From: Chryseobacterium arachidis
GTDB lineage: Bacteria; Bacteroidota; Bacteroidia; Flavobacteriales; Weeksellaceae
DNA: 64,000 nucleotides
Assembly: GCF_900129245.1 (NCBI RefSeq)
Contig: NZ_FQUT01000003.1
Span: 186,001 to 250,000 of the forward strand
Direction of reading: 5' to 3'
In this document: positions 51,363 to 60,099 of the stretch, one piece after another
Layout of the letters: each line of letters starts with the position of its first letter
Position numbering within the stretch: the stretch's first letter is position 1
Notes under the pieces: model-generated
The model's database searches: none
Told to the model about the DNA's origin: nothing
The model's input: the letters and a program-made list of their open reading frames with translations, nothing else
Translations under genes and position numbers: made by a program

Positions 51363-51812
51363 TTAATATTTAATGATGACTTTATTAAAAGTTATATTTC
51401 CATTTAATTTTAATAAAATATTCGGTGAAGTTCTGTTAGTTTTACTGAGATCAGGATTGTCAAATTCTGAGATTTTTACGTAAAGTATATTTTTATCTAA
51501 ATGTATTGTATCAATTAAAATATCATTAGAATTCTTTAATAATGGCTTGATGATAATATACGTTTCATTTTCCACCACTGCAGGAATCGGAGAAAACCGG
51601 TTTCCTGTGTTATTTTTATGAATACGTGTAAAAACCTCATCCATTTTGTCCTGAGAACTAATGATAAGGAAACTTTTCTTCGTTAAAGTAAAAGGATAAT
51701 GGTATTGATCTTCAAACTGGATTTCTTTTTTCTGAAGCGCAGCATTGTTGCCGGCAATTTGAGATTGACAATTAAGAAATAAAAAAAGAAAAAAGTAAAG
51801 GTATATTTTCAT
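51363..51812 (-). CDS. putative lipoprotein of unknown function
   Basis: The 149-residue protein has a lipoprotein-type signal sequence (MKIYLYFFLFLFLNC, Cys15) and a beta-rich body with no family I recognise. It starts 86 nt after the end of the upstream Cys-box gene on the same strand and ends 17 nt before the start of the protease gene, so all three may be cotranscribed. Confidence 0.65.
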   Translation of the reverse strand: MKIYLYFFLFLFLNCQSQIAGNNAALQKKEIQFEDQYHYPFTLTKKSFLIISSQDKMDEVFTRIHKNNTGNRFSPIPAVVENETYIIIKPLLKNSNDILIDTIHLDKNILYVKISEFDNPDLSKTNRTSPNILLKLNGNITFNKVIIKY

Positions 51813-51877
51813 TTTAAAAACTCAATTGCCGTAAAATTAAGATTTTAAAATGAATGATTTAAAATTTAAACAAAAAA

Positions 51878-51900
51878 ACCTTTCCAATTTCGAAACGGTT
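51878..51900 (-). terminator. hairpin at the end of the Cys-box gene
   Basis: Leftward, AACCGTTTC pairs with GAAAGGTT (one bulge), followed by seven T. It overlaps the stop codon of the gene ending at 51899. Confidence 0.55.
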
Positions 51901-52396
51901 ATTTTTTTGAAGATTTATTTTTTACTACGATACTATCTTTCTTATGAATTTTAGCAACAGAATCATTTTCAACTGCTAAAGGTTCACCTATTACATAATT
52001 TTTATTTTTCAGGGTATCTATTTCAATATCCGAAACCAAAACTCCTGTAGTAGTCATACAAGATTCTTCTTTTTGTTTGGAACAGCCTGTCAGAAATAAA
52101 ATCAAAGAAAGAACAGCTAACGTTATTCTGTTGTTTTGAAAAAAAGAAGGAATATATTTAAAAAACTGAGTTTTTAATTTTTCAGATTCATCGGCTTTAT
52201 TTAATTGATGATCATAAAATCTTCCGCAGATTTTCTCATCTTTCTTTTCATCAAAAATTTGCTGAATTTCTTGTGGTTGTTTTTGAGTAAAATCAATCAC
52301 GCATTTGCTGCATACAGAACAGAATCTCCCTTCTTCCTGAGAAGACATCAGTTCCCAGTTTTCTGAGCAGGGATTGGGAATGTTTATGTTTTTCAT
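51899..52396 (-). CDS. Cys-box membrane protein (Bacteroidota type)
   Basis: The 165-residue protein begins with a Cys-rich box, PNPCSENWELMSSQEEGRFCSVCSKCVIDFTQ (Cys10, 26, 29, 32), a likely zinc or iron-sulfur site also seen at the start of longer TonB-linked or regulatory-domain proteins in Bacteroidota. A single hydrophobic segment (about 83-98) and a short polar tail follow. Function is unknown. The gene lies downstream of sucC but beyond its terminator. Confidence 0.7.
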   Translation of the reverse strand: MKNINIPNPCSENWELMSSQEEGRFCSVCSKCVIDFTQKQPQEIQQIFDEKKDEKICGRFYDHQLNKADESEKLKTQFFKYIPSFFQNNRITLAVLSLILFLTGCSKQKEESCMTTTGVLVSDIEIDTLKNKNYVIGEPLAVENDSVAKIHKKDSIVVKNKSSKK

Positions 52397-52425
52397 GGGT
52401 TATTATTTTGCTTTTTAAACAAGAA

Positions 52426-52453
52426 AAAACCGTTCCAAAAATGAAACGGTTTT
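52426..52453 (-). terminator. terminator of sucC
   Basis: AAAACCGTT pairs with AACGGTTTT; read leftward it runs into TTTTTTC. Confidence 0.85.
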
Positions 52454-52475
52454 ACTTTTATATAAAGATTTTAGA

Positions 52476-53666
52476 CTAAGCTAAAACTTCTTTTACCTTG
52501 TTTGCAGCTTCTTCCAAAGTAATTGCAGAGTGAATTGGCAATCCAGCCTCGTCAATTAATTTTTTAGCTTCAACAGCGTTAGTTCCTTGTAATCTTACGA
52601 TCAACGGAACAGGAAGGCTTCCCATTGCGTGGTAAGCATCTACAACCCCTTGTGCTACTCTGTCACATCTTACGATACCTCCGAAGATGTTGATTAAGAT
52701 CGCTTTTACGTTTGAATCTCTTAGTATGATCTCAAAAGCAGTTTTTACTCTTGCAGCATCTGCAGTACCTCCAACGTCCAGGAAGTTTGCAGGGTTACCA
52801 CCAGATAATTTGATGATATCCATCGTTGCCATTGCAAGACCCGCTCCGTTTACCATACAAGCAACGTTACCGTCTAGTTTTACGAAGTTAAGACCAGCTT
52901 CACCCGCTTCAACATCCAAAGGATCTTCCTCTCTTGTATCTCTAAGCTCAGCAAGATCTTTGTGACGGTATAATGAATTACCATCCAAAGTTACTTTAGC
53001 ATCTACAGCGATAATTTTGTTATCAGATGTTTTCAATACAGGGTTGATTTCAAAAAGAGAAGCATCAATTCCTACATAAGCATTATATAAAGAAGAGATA
53101 AATTTCACAAATTCTTTGAAAGCATTTCCTTCAAGACCTAGATTGAAAGCGATTTTTCTAGCCTGGAAACCTTGAAGACCCAAAGCAGGATCAATTAATT
53201 CATTGTGAATTAAATGAGGAGTTACTTCAGCCACGTGCTCGATATCCATCCCACCTTCAGTAGAATATACGATTGTATTTTTACCTTCAGCTCTGTCTAA
53301 AAGAATAGAAACATAAAATTCTTTAGTTTCTGACTCACCAGGATAATATACATCCTCTGCAACCAAAACAGAATTTACTTTTTTACCTTCAGCAGAAGTC
53401 TGAGGAGTAATCAACTGCATTCCGATAATGTTCTGAGCGTTTTCTTTAAGCTTATCCATGTTTGGAGAAAACTTTACACCCCCACCTTTACCACGGCCAC
53501 CAGCGTGGATCTGAGCTTTTACTACCCATCCCTGAGCGCCTGTTTCAGCAGTTAGTTTTTCAGCAGCAGCTACAGCTTCATCTACGTTGTTTGCAACGAA
53601 ACCACGTTGGATAGCTACTCCATACTTTGATAAAATCTCTTTTGATTGATACTCGTGAAGATTCAT
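52476..53666 (-). CDS. sucC: succinate-CoA ligase (ADP-forming) beta subunit
   Basis: It forms, with the alpha subunit, succinyl-CoA synthetase of the TCA cycle. The 396-residue protein begins MNLHEYQSKEILSKYGVAIQRG, has the ATP-grasp region (KAQIHAGGRGKGGGVK about 51-66) and the C-terminal NIFGGIVRCDRVAQGV with the Mg-binding segment. Length is typical. The alpha subunit gene sucD is not in this window. A TAnnTTTG element lies upstream. Confidence 0.98.
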   Translation of the reverse strand: MNLHEYQSKEILSKYGVAIQRGFVANNVDEAVAAAEKLTAETGAQGWVVKAQIHAGGRGKGGGVKFSPNMDKLKENAQNIIGMQLITPQTSAEGKKVNSVLVAEDVYYPGESETKEFYVSILLDRAEGKNTIVYSTEGGMDIEHVAEVTPHLIHNELIDPALGLQGFQARKIAFNLGLEGNAFKEFVKFISSLYNAYVGIDASLFEINPVLKTSDNKIIAVDAKVTLDGNSLYRHKDLAELRDTREEDPLDVEAGEAGLNFVKLDGNVACMVNGAGLAMATMDIIKLSGGNPANFLDVGGTADAARVKTAFEIILRDSNVKAILINIFGGIVRCDRVAQGVVDAYHAMGSLPVPLIVRLQGTNAVEAKKLIDEAGLPIHSAITLEEAANKVKEVLA

Positions 53667-53704
53667 ATTATTTTTATTATTTTATTTTAATAGTTAAAGG
53701 TTGA

Positions 53705-53712
53705 CAAATTTA
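53705..53712 (-). promoter_or_regulatory. -7 element of sucC
   Basis: The minus strand reads TAAATTTG, 38 nt upstream of the start codon. Confidence 0.55.
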
Positions 53713-53904
53713 ATAAAAATGAACAAGGTTAAAAAGAAATTTGTGGAACTTTTAACGCAATAAGAAAGTTTCATATTGATATTAATGAAAATTTCTCTGT
53801 TTTAGGGTGTAACAAAAAGCTTTTCCGCATGATAACTCAAAAATTCTAATCAGATTTTAATCATATTCTAATCTTGTTAAAAGATAAAAACCAACGACAT
53901 CCAT

Positions 53905-53912
53905 TATCTTTG
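53905..53912 (+). promoter_or_regulatory. -7 element of the ABC export operon
   Basis: TATCTTTG is an exact TAnnTTTG match, with the predicted start about 140 nt before the ATG at 54050. Confidence 0.5.
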
Positions 53913-54049
53913 TGCCTCCAAAATAGTAGAAAGAAGATTTCTATTTCCAGCGATACACACTACATACAATATTGATAATTAATGCTATTAAATTCGGGCT
54001 TTTTAAAAGATTTCCGGAAAACTTCTATCAATTAATTTATCTATATAAA

Positions 54050-55714
54050 ATGGCGGCAACAGCAAATGAATATGGACTGAAACTCCTGAGATACATCACC
54101 AAAGAGAAAAAAGACGTTACCAACATTTATTTTTATGCTATTTTAAACGGGCTTGTCTCGTTAAGCATTCCTTTGGGAATACAGTCTATCGTGAGTTTTG
54201 TGATGGGTGCCACGATGGCCACTTCCATTTATATCCTAATATTTTTTGTCGTTATTGGGACATGGCTTGTCGGCTATTTCAGGCTAAAAGTTATCGAAAT
54301 TATTGAGAAAATACAGCAGAAAATATATGTTGAATTTTCTATTGCTTTTGCCGAAAAGATTCCTAAAATCGATCTTTCCTACGCCAGAAAATATTACCTT
54401 CCTGAGCTCGTTAATCGTTTTTTTGACATTCAGAATCTTCAGAAAGGTGTTTCTAAAATCTTATTGGAAATTCCGACTGCATTGATCCAGATTTTCTTCG
54501 GAATTTTACTGCTTTCTTTTTATCATCCATGGTTTTTGGCATTCGGGGCTTTGGTTGTGATCTGTGTCATTATCATTTTTCGTTATACAATGGAAAGCGG
54601 AATTACATCAAGCATTGAAGAAAGCAACAAAAAATACGACACGGCAGCCTGGATAGAAGATATTGCAGGATCGGTAAAGACATTCAAAATGCATTCTGAA
54701 AGCGCTGCTCATCTTAAAGGTACAGACGACCGCGTGGTGGAATACCTTGATCACAGAACTTCTCACTTTAAGGTTCTTGTTTTTCAATACAAAACCATTA
54801 TTGCTTTTAAAGTGATTATCACCTTGGCAATGCTTGCAATCGGGACATATTTATTGATTAACCAGAAACTGAATATCGGAGCTTTTATTGCCACAGAAAT
54901 TGTTGTTTTAAGCATTATGGCGGCAGTTGAAAAACTGATTGTAAGCCTTGAAAGCTACTATGACCTTATTGCTTCTTTTGCGAAACTTTCCAAAATTACG
55001 GATCTTAAAGAAGAAAAAAATGGCGAAATTGTTCTTTCTCAAAAAGAAAAAGGAACTGAAATTGAGTTTAAAAATGTAAACTTCTCTTTCAACGACAGTA
55101 CACCTATTCTTTCAAACGTTAATTTTAAAATAAAAGAAAACAGCATCACGGTTTTAACCGGAAAATTAGGAACCGGAAAATCTCTTTTGCTGAATATGGT
55201 CGCCGGATTTTTCGAACCAACTTCAGGAACCATTCTTTTCGATAAAATTCCTTTACAGAATATAGATAAGCAGAAGATGCGAAATTCTATTGGTTTGTAT
55301 CTGGAAAATATGAAAGTCATTCAGGGAAATGTAAAAGAAAACATTCTGCTAGGAAATACAGAAAGTACGACTGAAGATATCCTTGATCTTTCCGAACACA
55401 TTGGAATTGAAAATATTTCAAGCCTTTTCAGCAGCGGTTTTTTCACAGAGATCAGCGAGACAGATTCTGAAATTACGTTTAGTTCAAAGAAAAAAATACT
55501 GCTTCTTAGAGCTCTTTTAGGAGAAAAAAGACTCATTATTTTAGAAAATCCGTTTGCCGGATTGCAGCCAGAACATCAGGAAAAAATGATGCAGTATCTT
55601 CAAGTTAAAAAAGAAAAAACCACGATTATTATTGTTTCGCAGGATAAAAACCTGTTGGAGATCGCGGATCAGCATATTCACATGGAGAACGGTACTTTAA
55701 AAATTCTATCATAA
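54050..55714 (+). CDS. ABC exporter-type membrane protein with degenerate ATPase domain
   Basis: From the ATG at 54050 the protein is 554 residues: an exporter membrane domain with about six helices (about 25-300) and a C-terminal nucleotide-binding domain (about 335-554). Walker A is intact (GKLGTGKS, 371-378), but the Q-loop Gln is Glu (YLEN, 417-420), the signature LSGGQ is FSSKK (477-481), Walker B ends in EN instead of DE (LIILEN, 495-500) and the H-loop His is Gln (Gln531). There is no C39 peptidase domain. It is followed by HlyD and TolC genes, so it is built as a type I exporter, but ATP hydrolysis by this subunit alone is doubtful. Confidence 0.85.
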   Translation: MAATANEYGLKLLRYITKEKKDVTNIYFYAILNGLVSLSIPLGIQSIVSFVMGATMATSIYILIFFVVIGTWLVGYFRLKVIEIIEKIQQKIYVEFSIAFAEKIPKIDLSYARKYYLPELVNRFFDIQNLQKGVSKILLEIPTALIQIFFGILLLSFYHPWFLAFGALVVICVIIIFRYTMESGITSSIEESNKKYDTAAWIEDIAGSVKTFKMHSESAAHLKGTDDRVVEYLDHRTSHFKVLVFQYKTIIAFKVIITLAMLAIGTYLLINQKLNIGAFIATEIVVLSIMAAVEKLIVSLESYYDLIASFAKLSKITDLKEEKNGEIVLSQKEKGTEIEFKNVNFSFNDSTPILSNVNFKIKENSITVLTGKLGTGKSLLLNMVAGFFEPTSGTILFDKIPLQNIDKQKMRNSIGLYLENMKVIQGNVKENILLGNTESTTEDILDLSEHIGIENISSLFSSGFFTEISETDSEITFSSKKKILLLRALLGEKRLIILENPFAGLQPEHQEKMMQYLQVKKEKTTIIIVSQDKNLLEIADQHIHMENGTLKILS

Positions 55715-55726
55715 AATTTCAGCAAA

Positions 55727-57040
55727 ATGAAACTACATTCATTCGACAAAATATATCATATTCATAAAAAATCTAGGGTAAAACGATGGTTTTTATTTAT
55801 CCTGATTGGTGGAATCATCACTTTATTCCTTCCCTGGACACAAAATATAAAAGTTAGAGGTAATGTAAGTTCTTTATATCAGGAACAGAGACCTCAGCAG
55901 CTTAACTCCCCTATTCCCGGAAAAATCACCAAATGGAATGTGAAAAATGGGGATTATGTAAAGAAGGGAGATACATTGCTTCAGCTTTCGGAGATAAAAG
56001 ATGACTATTTAGATCCGCTTTTGGTGCAGAGAACGCAGGAACAGGTAGATGCTAAAAAAGGAGTGCGGGACTATTACGAAGCGAAAGTAGGAACAGCAAA
56101 AAGTCAGCTTGAAGCTTTAAATGCAACAAGAGATTTAAAATTAAATCAGTTAAAAATAAAGATCAGCCAGCTGAATAATAAGCTTGTAGGTGAAGAAGCA
56201 GAACTGGAAGCTGTTAAAAATGAGCTGAAACTTTCCGAAGACCAGTTTGCCAGACAGAAAAAAATGTATGATGAAGGTTTGGTTTCTCTTACGCAGTTTC
56301 AACAAAGAAGCATTTCCTATCAAAATGCAGTGGCAAAAAAAACATCTTCAGAAAATAAAGTGGCTCAAACGCGTCAGGAAATTGTAAATGTCGGCATCGA
56401 ACAAAATTCTGTTATTCAGGATTATACTGAAAAGCTAAGTAAGATTGAAGGCGAACGTTTTCAGAGTATGGGACAGATTGAAGGAAGCGATGGAGATATT
56501 GCCAAACTTGAAAATCAGGTTGCTAATTATAGGGCAAGGCAAGGTTTATACTTCATTATTGCTTCTCAGGACGGGCAGATTGTGCAGCTGAACAAAGCGG
56601 GAATCGGAGAGATTTTGAAAGATGGTGAAAATATCGGGACTATTGTTCCAACCGTTGTAGATCATGCCGTGGAAATTTATATCAAACCAGTCGACCTTCC
56701 ATTAATAAAAGAAGGGCAGCGTGTCATGTGTATTTTCGATGGTTTTCCTGCGATTGTCTTTTCGGGATGGCCTAATTCAAGCTACGGAACATTTGCAGGA
56801 AAAGTGATTGCAGTAGAAAGTAATATAAGCGTGAACGGACTTTTCAAAGCATTAGTGATTGAAGATAAAAAAGAAAAAAGATGGCCACCCAAGATCAAGA
56901 TGGGAACAGGAGTACAAGGGATTGCCATTCTGAATGATGTACCGATCTGGTATGAATTATGGCGAAACATCAATGGTTTTCCACCGGATTATTATGAAGT
57001 AAAAAATGAAAAAGCAGGCAAAGATGAAAAGGCTAAATAA
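55727..57040 (+). CDS. HlyD family periplasmic adaptor
   Basis: The 437-residue protein has one N-terminal membrane helix (about residues 21-38), a lipoyl/barrel-sandwich domain (RPQQLNSPIPGKITKWNVKNGDYVKKGDTLLQL, about 55-90), a long coiled-coil hairpin (about 100-270), and a C-terminal beta-barrel domain. It would bridge the inner-membrane ABC protein and the outer-membrane TolC. It starts 12 nt after the ABC gene and overlaps the TolC gene. Confidence 0.92.
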   Translation: MKLHSFDKIYHIHKKSRVKRWFLFILIGGIITLFLPWTQNIKVRGNVSSLYQEQRPQQLNSPIPGKITKWNVKNGDYVKKGDTLLQLSEIKDDYLDPLLVQRTQEQVDAKKGVRDYYEAKVGTAKSQLEALNATRDLKLNQLKIKISQLNNKLVGEEAELEAVKNELKLSEDQFARQKKMYDEGLVSLTQFQQRSISYQNAVAKKTSSENKVAQTRQEIVNVGIEQNSVIQDYTEKLSKIEGERFQSMGQIEGSDGDIAKLENQVANYRARQGLYFIIASQDGQIVQLNKAGIGEILKDGENIGTIVPTVVDHAVEIYIKPVDLPLIKEGQRVMCIFDGFPAIVFSGWPNSSYGTFAGKVIAVESNISVNGLFKALVIEDKKEKRWPPKIKMGTGVQGIAILNDVPIWYELWRNINGFPPDYYEVKNEKAGKDEKAK

Positions 57041-58427
57041 AATTATTTTTACGCTTCTTTTATTATTTTTTCAATGCAGTTTTGCGCAGGATTCACTGAA
57101 AATTTCAGTTCAGGAATTTATTTCTGTGGTTAAAAATTATCATCCGCTTGCTTTAAAATATCGGCTTCAAAATAAGATGGCAGAAGCTGAAATCACAAAA
57201 GCAAGAGGAAGTTTTGACCCTGTTTTAGGAGCCAAGCTGGGTGAAAAAAATATTGACGGAACAAAATATTATGAACAGAAAAATGTGGAACTGGGTATTC
57301 CAACCTGGTACGGAATTGAAGTAACAGGAAGTTACAATTATTTGGACGGTGAAAAATTGAATTCCAGTGATACCAAAGGCGGATTGTATCAAATGGGAAT
57401 TACGGTTCCTTTAGCTAAAAATCTATTGTATGATAAACGAAGGGCGGTATTGGATCAGGCAAAATTTGCACAAAAAATGACCGAAGCCGAACAGGCTGTT
57501 CTTACGAATGATCTTCTTTTAGAAGCCGAAAACACATATTGGGAATGGGTACAGTATTATGAAATTTATAAACTAAAATCTAAAATCGTCGACATTAATA
57601 AAGATCGTTTACAGCTTACCAAAAAAACTTTTGAATATGGAGAAAGGCCAGCCATAGATACAGTTGAAGCCGTTTCGCAGTTGCAAAGCTTTGAACTTCA
57701 ACAGAGAGATGCCTATCTTAATTTTGTAAAAAGTACACAGCAGCTTCAGGTATTTTTATGGAAAGACGGGCAGGAATTATTTGAAATTTCACAGCTTTTT
57801 TATCCTTCAGACCAACTTTCTGATCATGCTGCCTATTCTGATTTTGAATTTCTTTTGCAGGAATTTAAAAATATGGAAACGAACAGTCATTTATCAATTT
57901 TATATTACAATCAGAAAAATAATATCCTGGAAAGCGAACGAAAACTGAAATGGCAAAGTTTCCTGCCCAAATTAGATTTTACCTATAATTTCTTCAATAA
58001 AGAAAACTACCGTGCGGATTACCTTCCTCTTTTTGACAATAATTTCCAATATGGTTTAAAGCTTGAAATTCCTGTATTTCAAAGAGAAGCAAGAGCCAGT
58101 TATCAGATGGCCAAGATTAAAATCAATCAAAACCAGCTGGATACCCAAATGAAAAAAAGAGAATTGGATACAAAAATCGAAACGTACAAAAATGAACTGA
58201 TGAATTATCATAGTCAGATTGATCTTTCGGAAAATAATCTCACTAATTATCAAAGGCTTTTATATGCTGAAGAAACAAAATACAGCAATGGAGAAAGCTC
58301 ACTTTTTCTGATCAATTCAAGGGAAAATAAAGTGATTGATGCACAGGAAAAATTTATTTCCATTAAAACTAAATTTCTGAAAAGCTTTAATAAACTGAAA
58401 TGGATGAAGGAGAATTTTTCTTTGTAA
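57024..58427 (+). CDS. TolC-family outer-membrane channel
   Basis: From the ATG at 57024 the protein is 467 residues, with a signal peptide (MKRLNKIIFTLLLLFFQCSFAQ) and two helical repeats of the TolC type rich in coiled-coil residues (HPLALKYRLQNKMAEAEITKARGSFDPVLGAKLG, AENTYWEWVQYYEIYKLKSKIVDINKDRLQLTKKTFEYGE). It would form the outer-membrane duct of the export trio. Two upstream in-frame ATG codons exist (57006 and 57024); 57024 gives the cleanest signal peptide and overlaps the HlyD gene by 17 nt. Confidence 0.9.
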   Translation: MKRLNKIIFTLLLLFFQCSFAQDSLKISVQEFISVVKNYHPLALKYRLQNKMAEAEITKARGSFDPVLGAKLGEKNIDGTKYYEQKNVELGIPTWYGIEVTGSYNYLDGEKLNSSDTKGGLYQMGITVPLAKNLLYDKRRAVLDQAKFAQKMTEAEQAVLTNDLLLEAENTYWEWVQYYEIYKLKSKIVDINKDRLQLTKKTFEYGERPAIDTVEAVSQLQSFELQQRDAYLNFVKSTQQLQVFLWKDGQELFEISQLFYPSDQLSDHAAYSDFEFLLQEFKNMETNSHLSILYYNQKNNILESERKLKWQSFLPKLDFTYNFFNKENYRADYLPLFDNNFQYGLKLEIPVFQREARASYQMAKIKINQNQLDTQMKKRELDTKIETYKNELMNYHSQIDLSENNLTNYQRLLYAEETKYSNGESSLFLINSRENKVIDAQEKFISIKTKFLKSFNKLKWMKENFSL

Positions 58428-58431
58428 AAAC

Positions 58432-58462
58432 AAAAAGTTCAGGTTTACGCCTGAACTTTTTT
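58432..58462. terminator. bidirectional terminator after tolC-like gene
   Basis: AAAAGTTCAGG pairs with CCTGAACTTTT around TTTACG, with T-runs on both strands, between convergent genes. Confidence 0.88.
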
Positions 58463-58470
58463 ATTGTATT

Positions 58471-58857
58471 TTACATTTTATTCTTCGCAAAGTAAAGAAT
58501 CAAAATTCCCCAGCTTAAGATCATTAGCAAGCCTCCAAGCGGAGTAATTGGACCTAAAAATTTCAAGTTTGTCCCTAGATAATCCTGCATGCTTAATCCA
58601 TAAATACTAAAAGAAAACAGCATTGTTCCGAAAATCATTAACCACGAAATCCAACTTTCGGTTTTGGTTTCAAACTTCAAAATGTAGCCGACAATCAATA
58701 AAAAGAAAGCAGCATACATTTGATATCTCACTCCTGTTTCAAAGCTTTCCAGCCTTTCTACAGATAGAATTTTCTTTAAAGCGTGCGCACCGAATGCCCC
58801 TAAAATAACGGATAACATACCGTAAACGGCACCAAAAACTAAAGTAATTGTTTTCAT
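58471..58857 (-). CDS. DUF423 family membrane protein
   Basis: The 128-residue protein has about four hydrophobic helices and the DUF423 signature FGAVYGMLSVILGAFGAHALKKIL at the start with YQMYAAFFLLIVGYIL in the middle. Members are small inner-membrane proteins of unknown function. It is the last gene of the HMG-CoA reductase operon and starts 1 nt beyond the stop codon of the preceding gene. Confidence 0.92.
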   Translation of the reverse strand: MKTITLVFGAVYGMLSVILGAFGAHALKKILSVERLESFETGVRYQMYAAFFLLIVGYILKFETKTESWISWLMIFGTMLFSFSIYGLSMQDYLGTNLKFLGPITPLGGLLMILSWGILILYFAKNKM

Positions 58858-58858
58858 T

Positions 58859-59932
58859 TTATAATTCTTCTAATTCCAGTTTTAAATATTTTTTTGTTTT
58901 CTCATCCTGCCAGGATCCTGTAATTTTATTACCTTTCAAATCTGCTTCTATTGCGGCTTTTAAGATCCACATACGAGTTTCCTCGCTATAATAATCGCTT
59001 TCCAAAAGTGATAAATGATTTCCTTTCAGATTTCCGTGCCATTCAATCAGTTTTTTCTTATGATCATACCAATATTTTGCAGAAACAGAAAGTTCTCCTT
59101 CACCATACACATCACCAATTAAAACAGTGATCGGATATTTTCCGTCAATAGTTCCTTTATAGAGTTTATGACTAAGGCTGGTTGCATCAATTTTGTCTGA
59201 ATCTGACAATAAATTTTTCGCATACGGACTCCAATATTTCTCCAGTTCTTGGTAAGGAAACTCGATGACATAATAATCCAGTTCATCCAGCTGCCTCTTT
59301 GCACGATTGGCACATCTCCCAGCGATAAATCTGATTTTATTTTCTGCAAAATAATATCCGACACCTCCCAAAGTATGATGGGTATAGCATCCTTCATAAA
59401 GAGCAATCTGATCCAAAATTTCCTGAGTAGGATTTTTCTCTGCTTTTAGTTGTGCAAGAAAATCACTGATTTCTTTTTTGATGCTTTTCTGAATTAAGTC
59501 TTCTATTGTTTTCACAGCATTGGGCTGAAAAAGATCTTTAACATTAATTAAATTTCCGGTTCTCAGATCAAAATTCCTCCAGATTGAAAAATCTTCCGGA
59601 TTGGCGCCGGAGAATTCACCATCCATCGCAATGCTCAAAATATTTTTAGGAGATTCCATCTTTTCCCAGTAAAAATAACTATACTTGGAATAAAACGTTT
59701 TTCCGGACGAAGCTGCCTGCGAAGTGCTTCCCCCGGCTCCGGGAATATGTTCTAATTGATCAACCTGCAAAAAAGTATTGATTTTATTTTCTATTCTTGG
59801 ATTTTGAGGATAAGAAACCTGCGGAAAAGCAAAACTCTCTGTTTTGGGCGATAAATTCTTGATGGTTATATTTTTCTGTTGTGAAAAAATCAACCCGGAA
59901 ATCAGCAGAAAAAATAAAAATTTCTTTTTCAC
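58859..59932 (-). CDS. secreted protein with DUF3298-like region
   Basis: The 357-residue protein begins at GTG with a signal peptide (MKKKFLFFLLISGLIFSQ). The segment NILSIAMDGEFSGANPEDFSIWRNFDLRTGNLINVKDLF resembles the DUF4163/DUF3298 pair found in envelope proteins, including the characteristic xFDLRTGxxxxxxDLF. The second half (about 255-357) repeats simple beta hairpins. Function is unknown. Its start codon shares bases with the stop codon of the upstream 55-residue gene, indicating translational coupling. Confidence 0.68.
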   Translation of the reverse strand: MKKKFLFFLLISGLIFSQQKNITIKNLSPKTESFAFPQVSYPQNPRIENKINTFLQVDQLEHIPGAGGSTSQAASSGKTFYSKYSYFYWEKMESPKNILSIAMDGEFSGANPEDFSIWRNFDLRTGNLINVKDLFQPNAVKTIEDLIQKSIKKEISDFLAQLKAEKNPTQEILDQIALYEGCYTHHTLGGVGYYFAENKIRFIAGRCANRAKRQLDELDYYVIEFPYQELEKYWSPYAKNLLSDSDKIDATSLSHKLYKGTIDGKYPITVLIGDVYGEGELSVSAKYWYDHKKKLIEWHGNLKGNHLSLLESDYYSEETRMWILKAAIEADLKGNKITGSWQDEKTKKYLKLELEEL

Positions 59933-60099
59933 TATAAAAAATGTATAAAATTTGATATTATTTTACTGATTAATATCGCACCTCCCAAGATCACAAAAAT
60001 CTTCCAAAGCCCCTTTGAACTCCTGAAGCCGGGATGGTTTGTTTTTTTAAGAAATATCCCAAAAGCAATAAAAAATACAGACAGTATAATTTGCAGCAT
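59932..60099 (-). CDS. small membrane protein, 55 aa, in the HMG-CoA reductase operon
   Basis: Read leftward from the ATG at 60099 to a TAG at 59932-59934, this gives 55 residues with two likely membrane helices: LQIILSVFFIAFGIFL (2-17) and LWKIFVILGGAILISKIIS (31-49), joined by a basic loop (KKTNHPGFRSSKG). The ATG shares one base with the stop codon of the HMG-CoA reductase gene, and its stop overlaps the GTG start of the next gene by two bases. Such tight packing with no gap, together with the conserved-looking hydrophobic pattern, supports a real gene. Function is unknown. Confidence 0.72.
   Translation of the reverse strand: MLQIILSVFFIAFGIFLKKTNHPGFRSSKGLWKIFVILGGAILISKIISNFIHFL

Larger units (their letters stand above)
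53667..54049. other. 383-nt gap between divergent sucC and ABC export operon
   Basis: It holds the sucC promoter element (53705-53712, minus) and a plus-strand TAnnTTTG at 53905-53912. The stretch 53972-54049 is in frame with the ABC gene, but the ATG at 54050 is preferred as start. No hairpin is evident. Confidence 0.5.
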
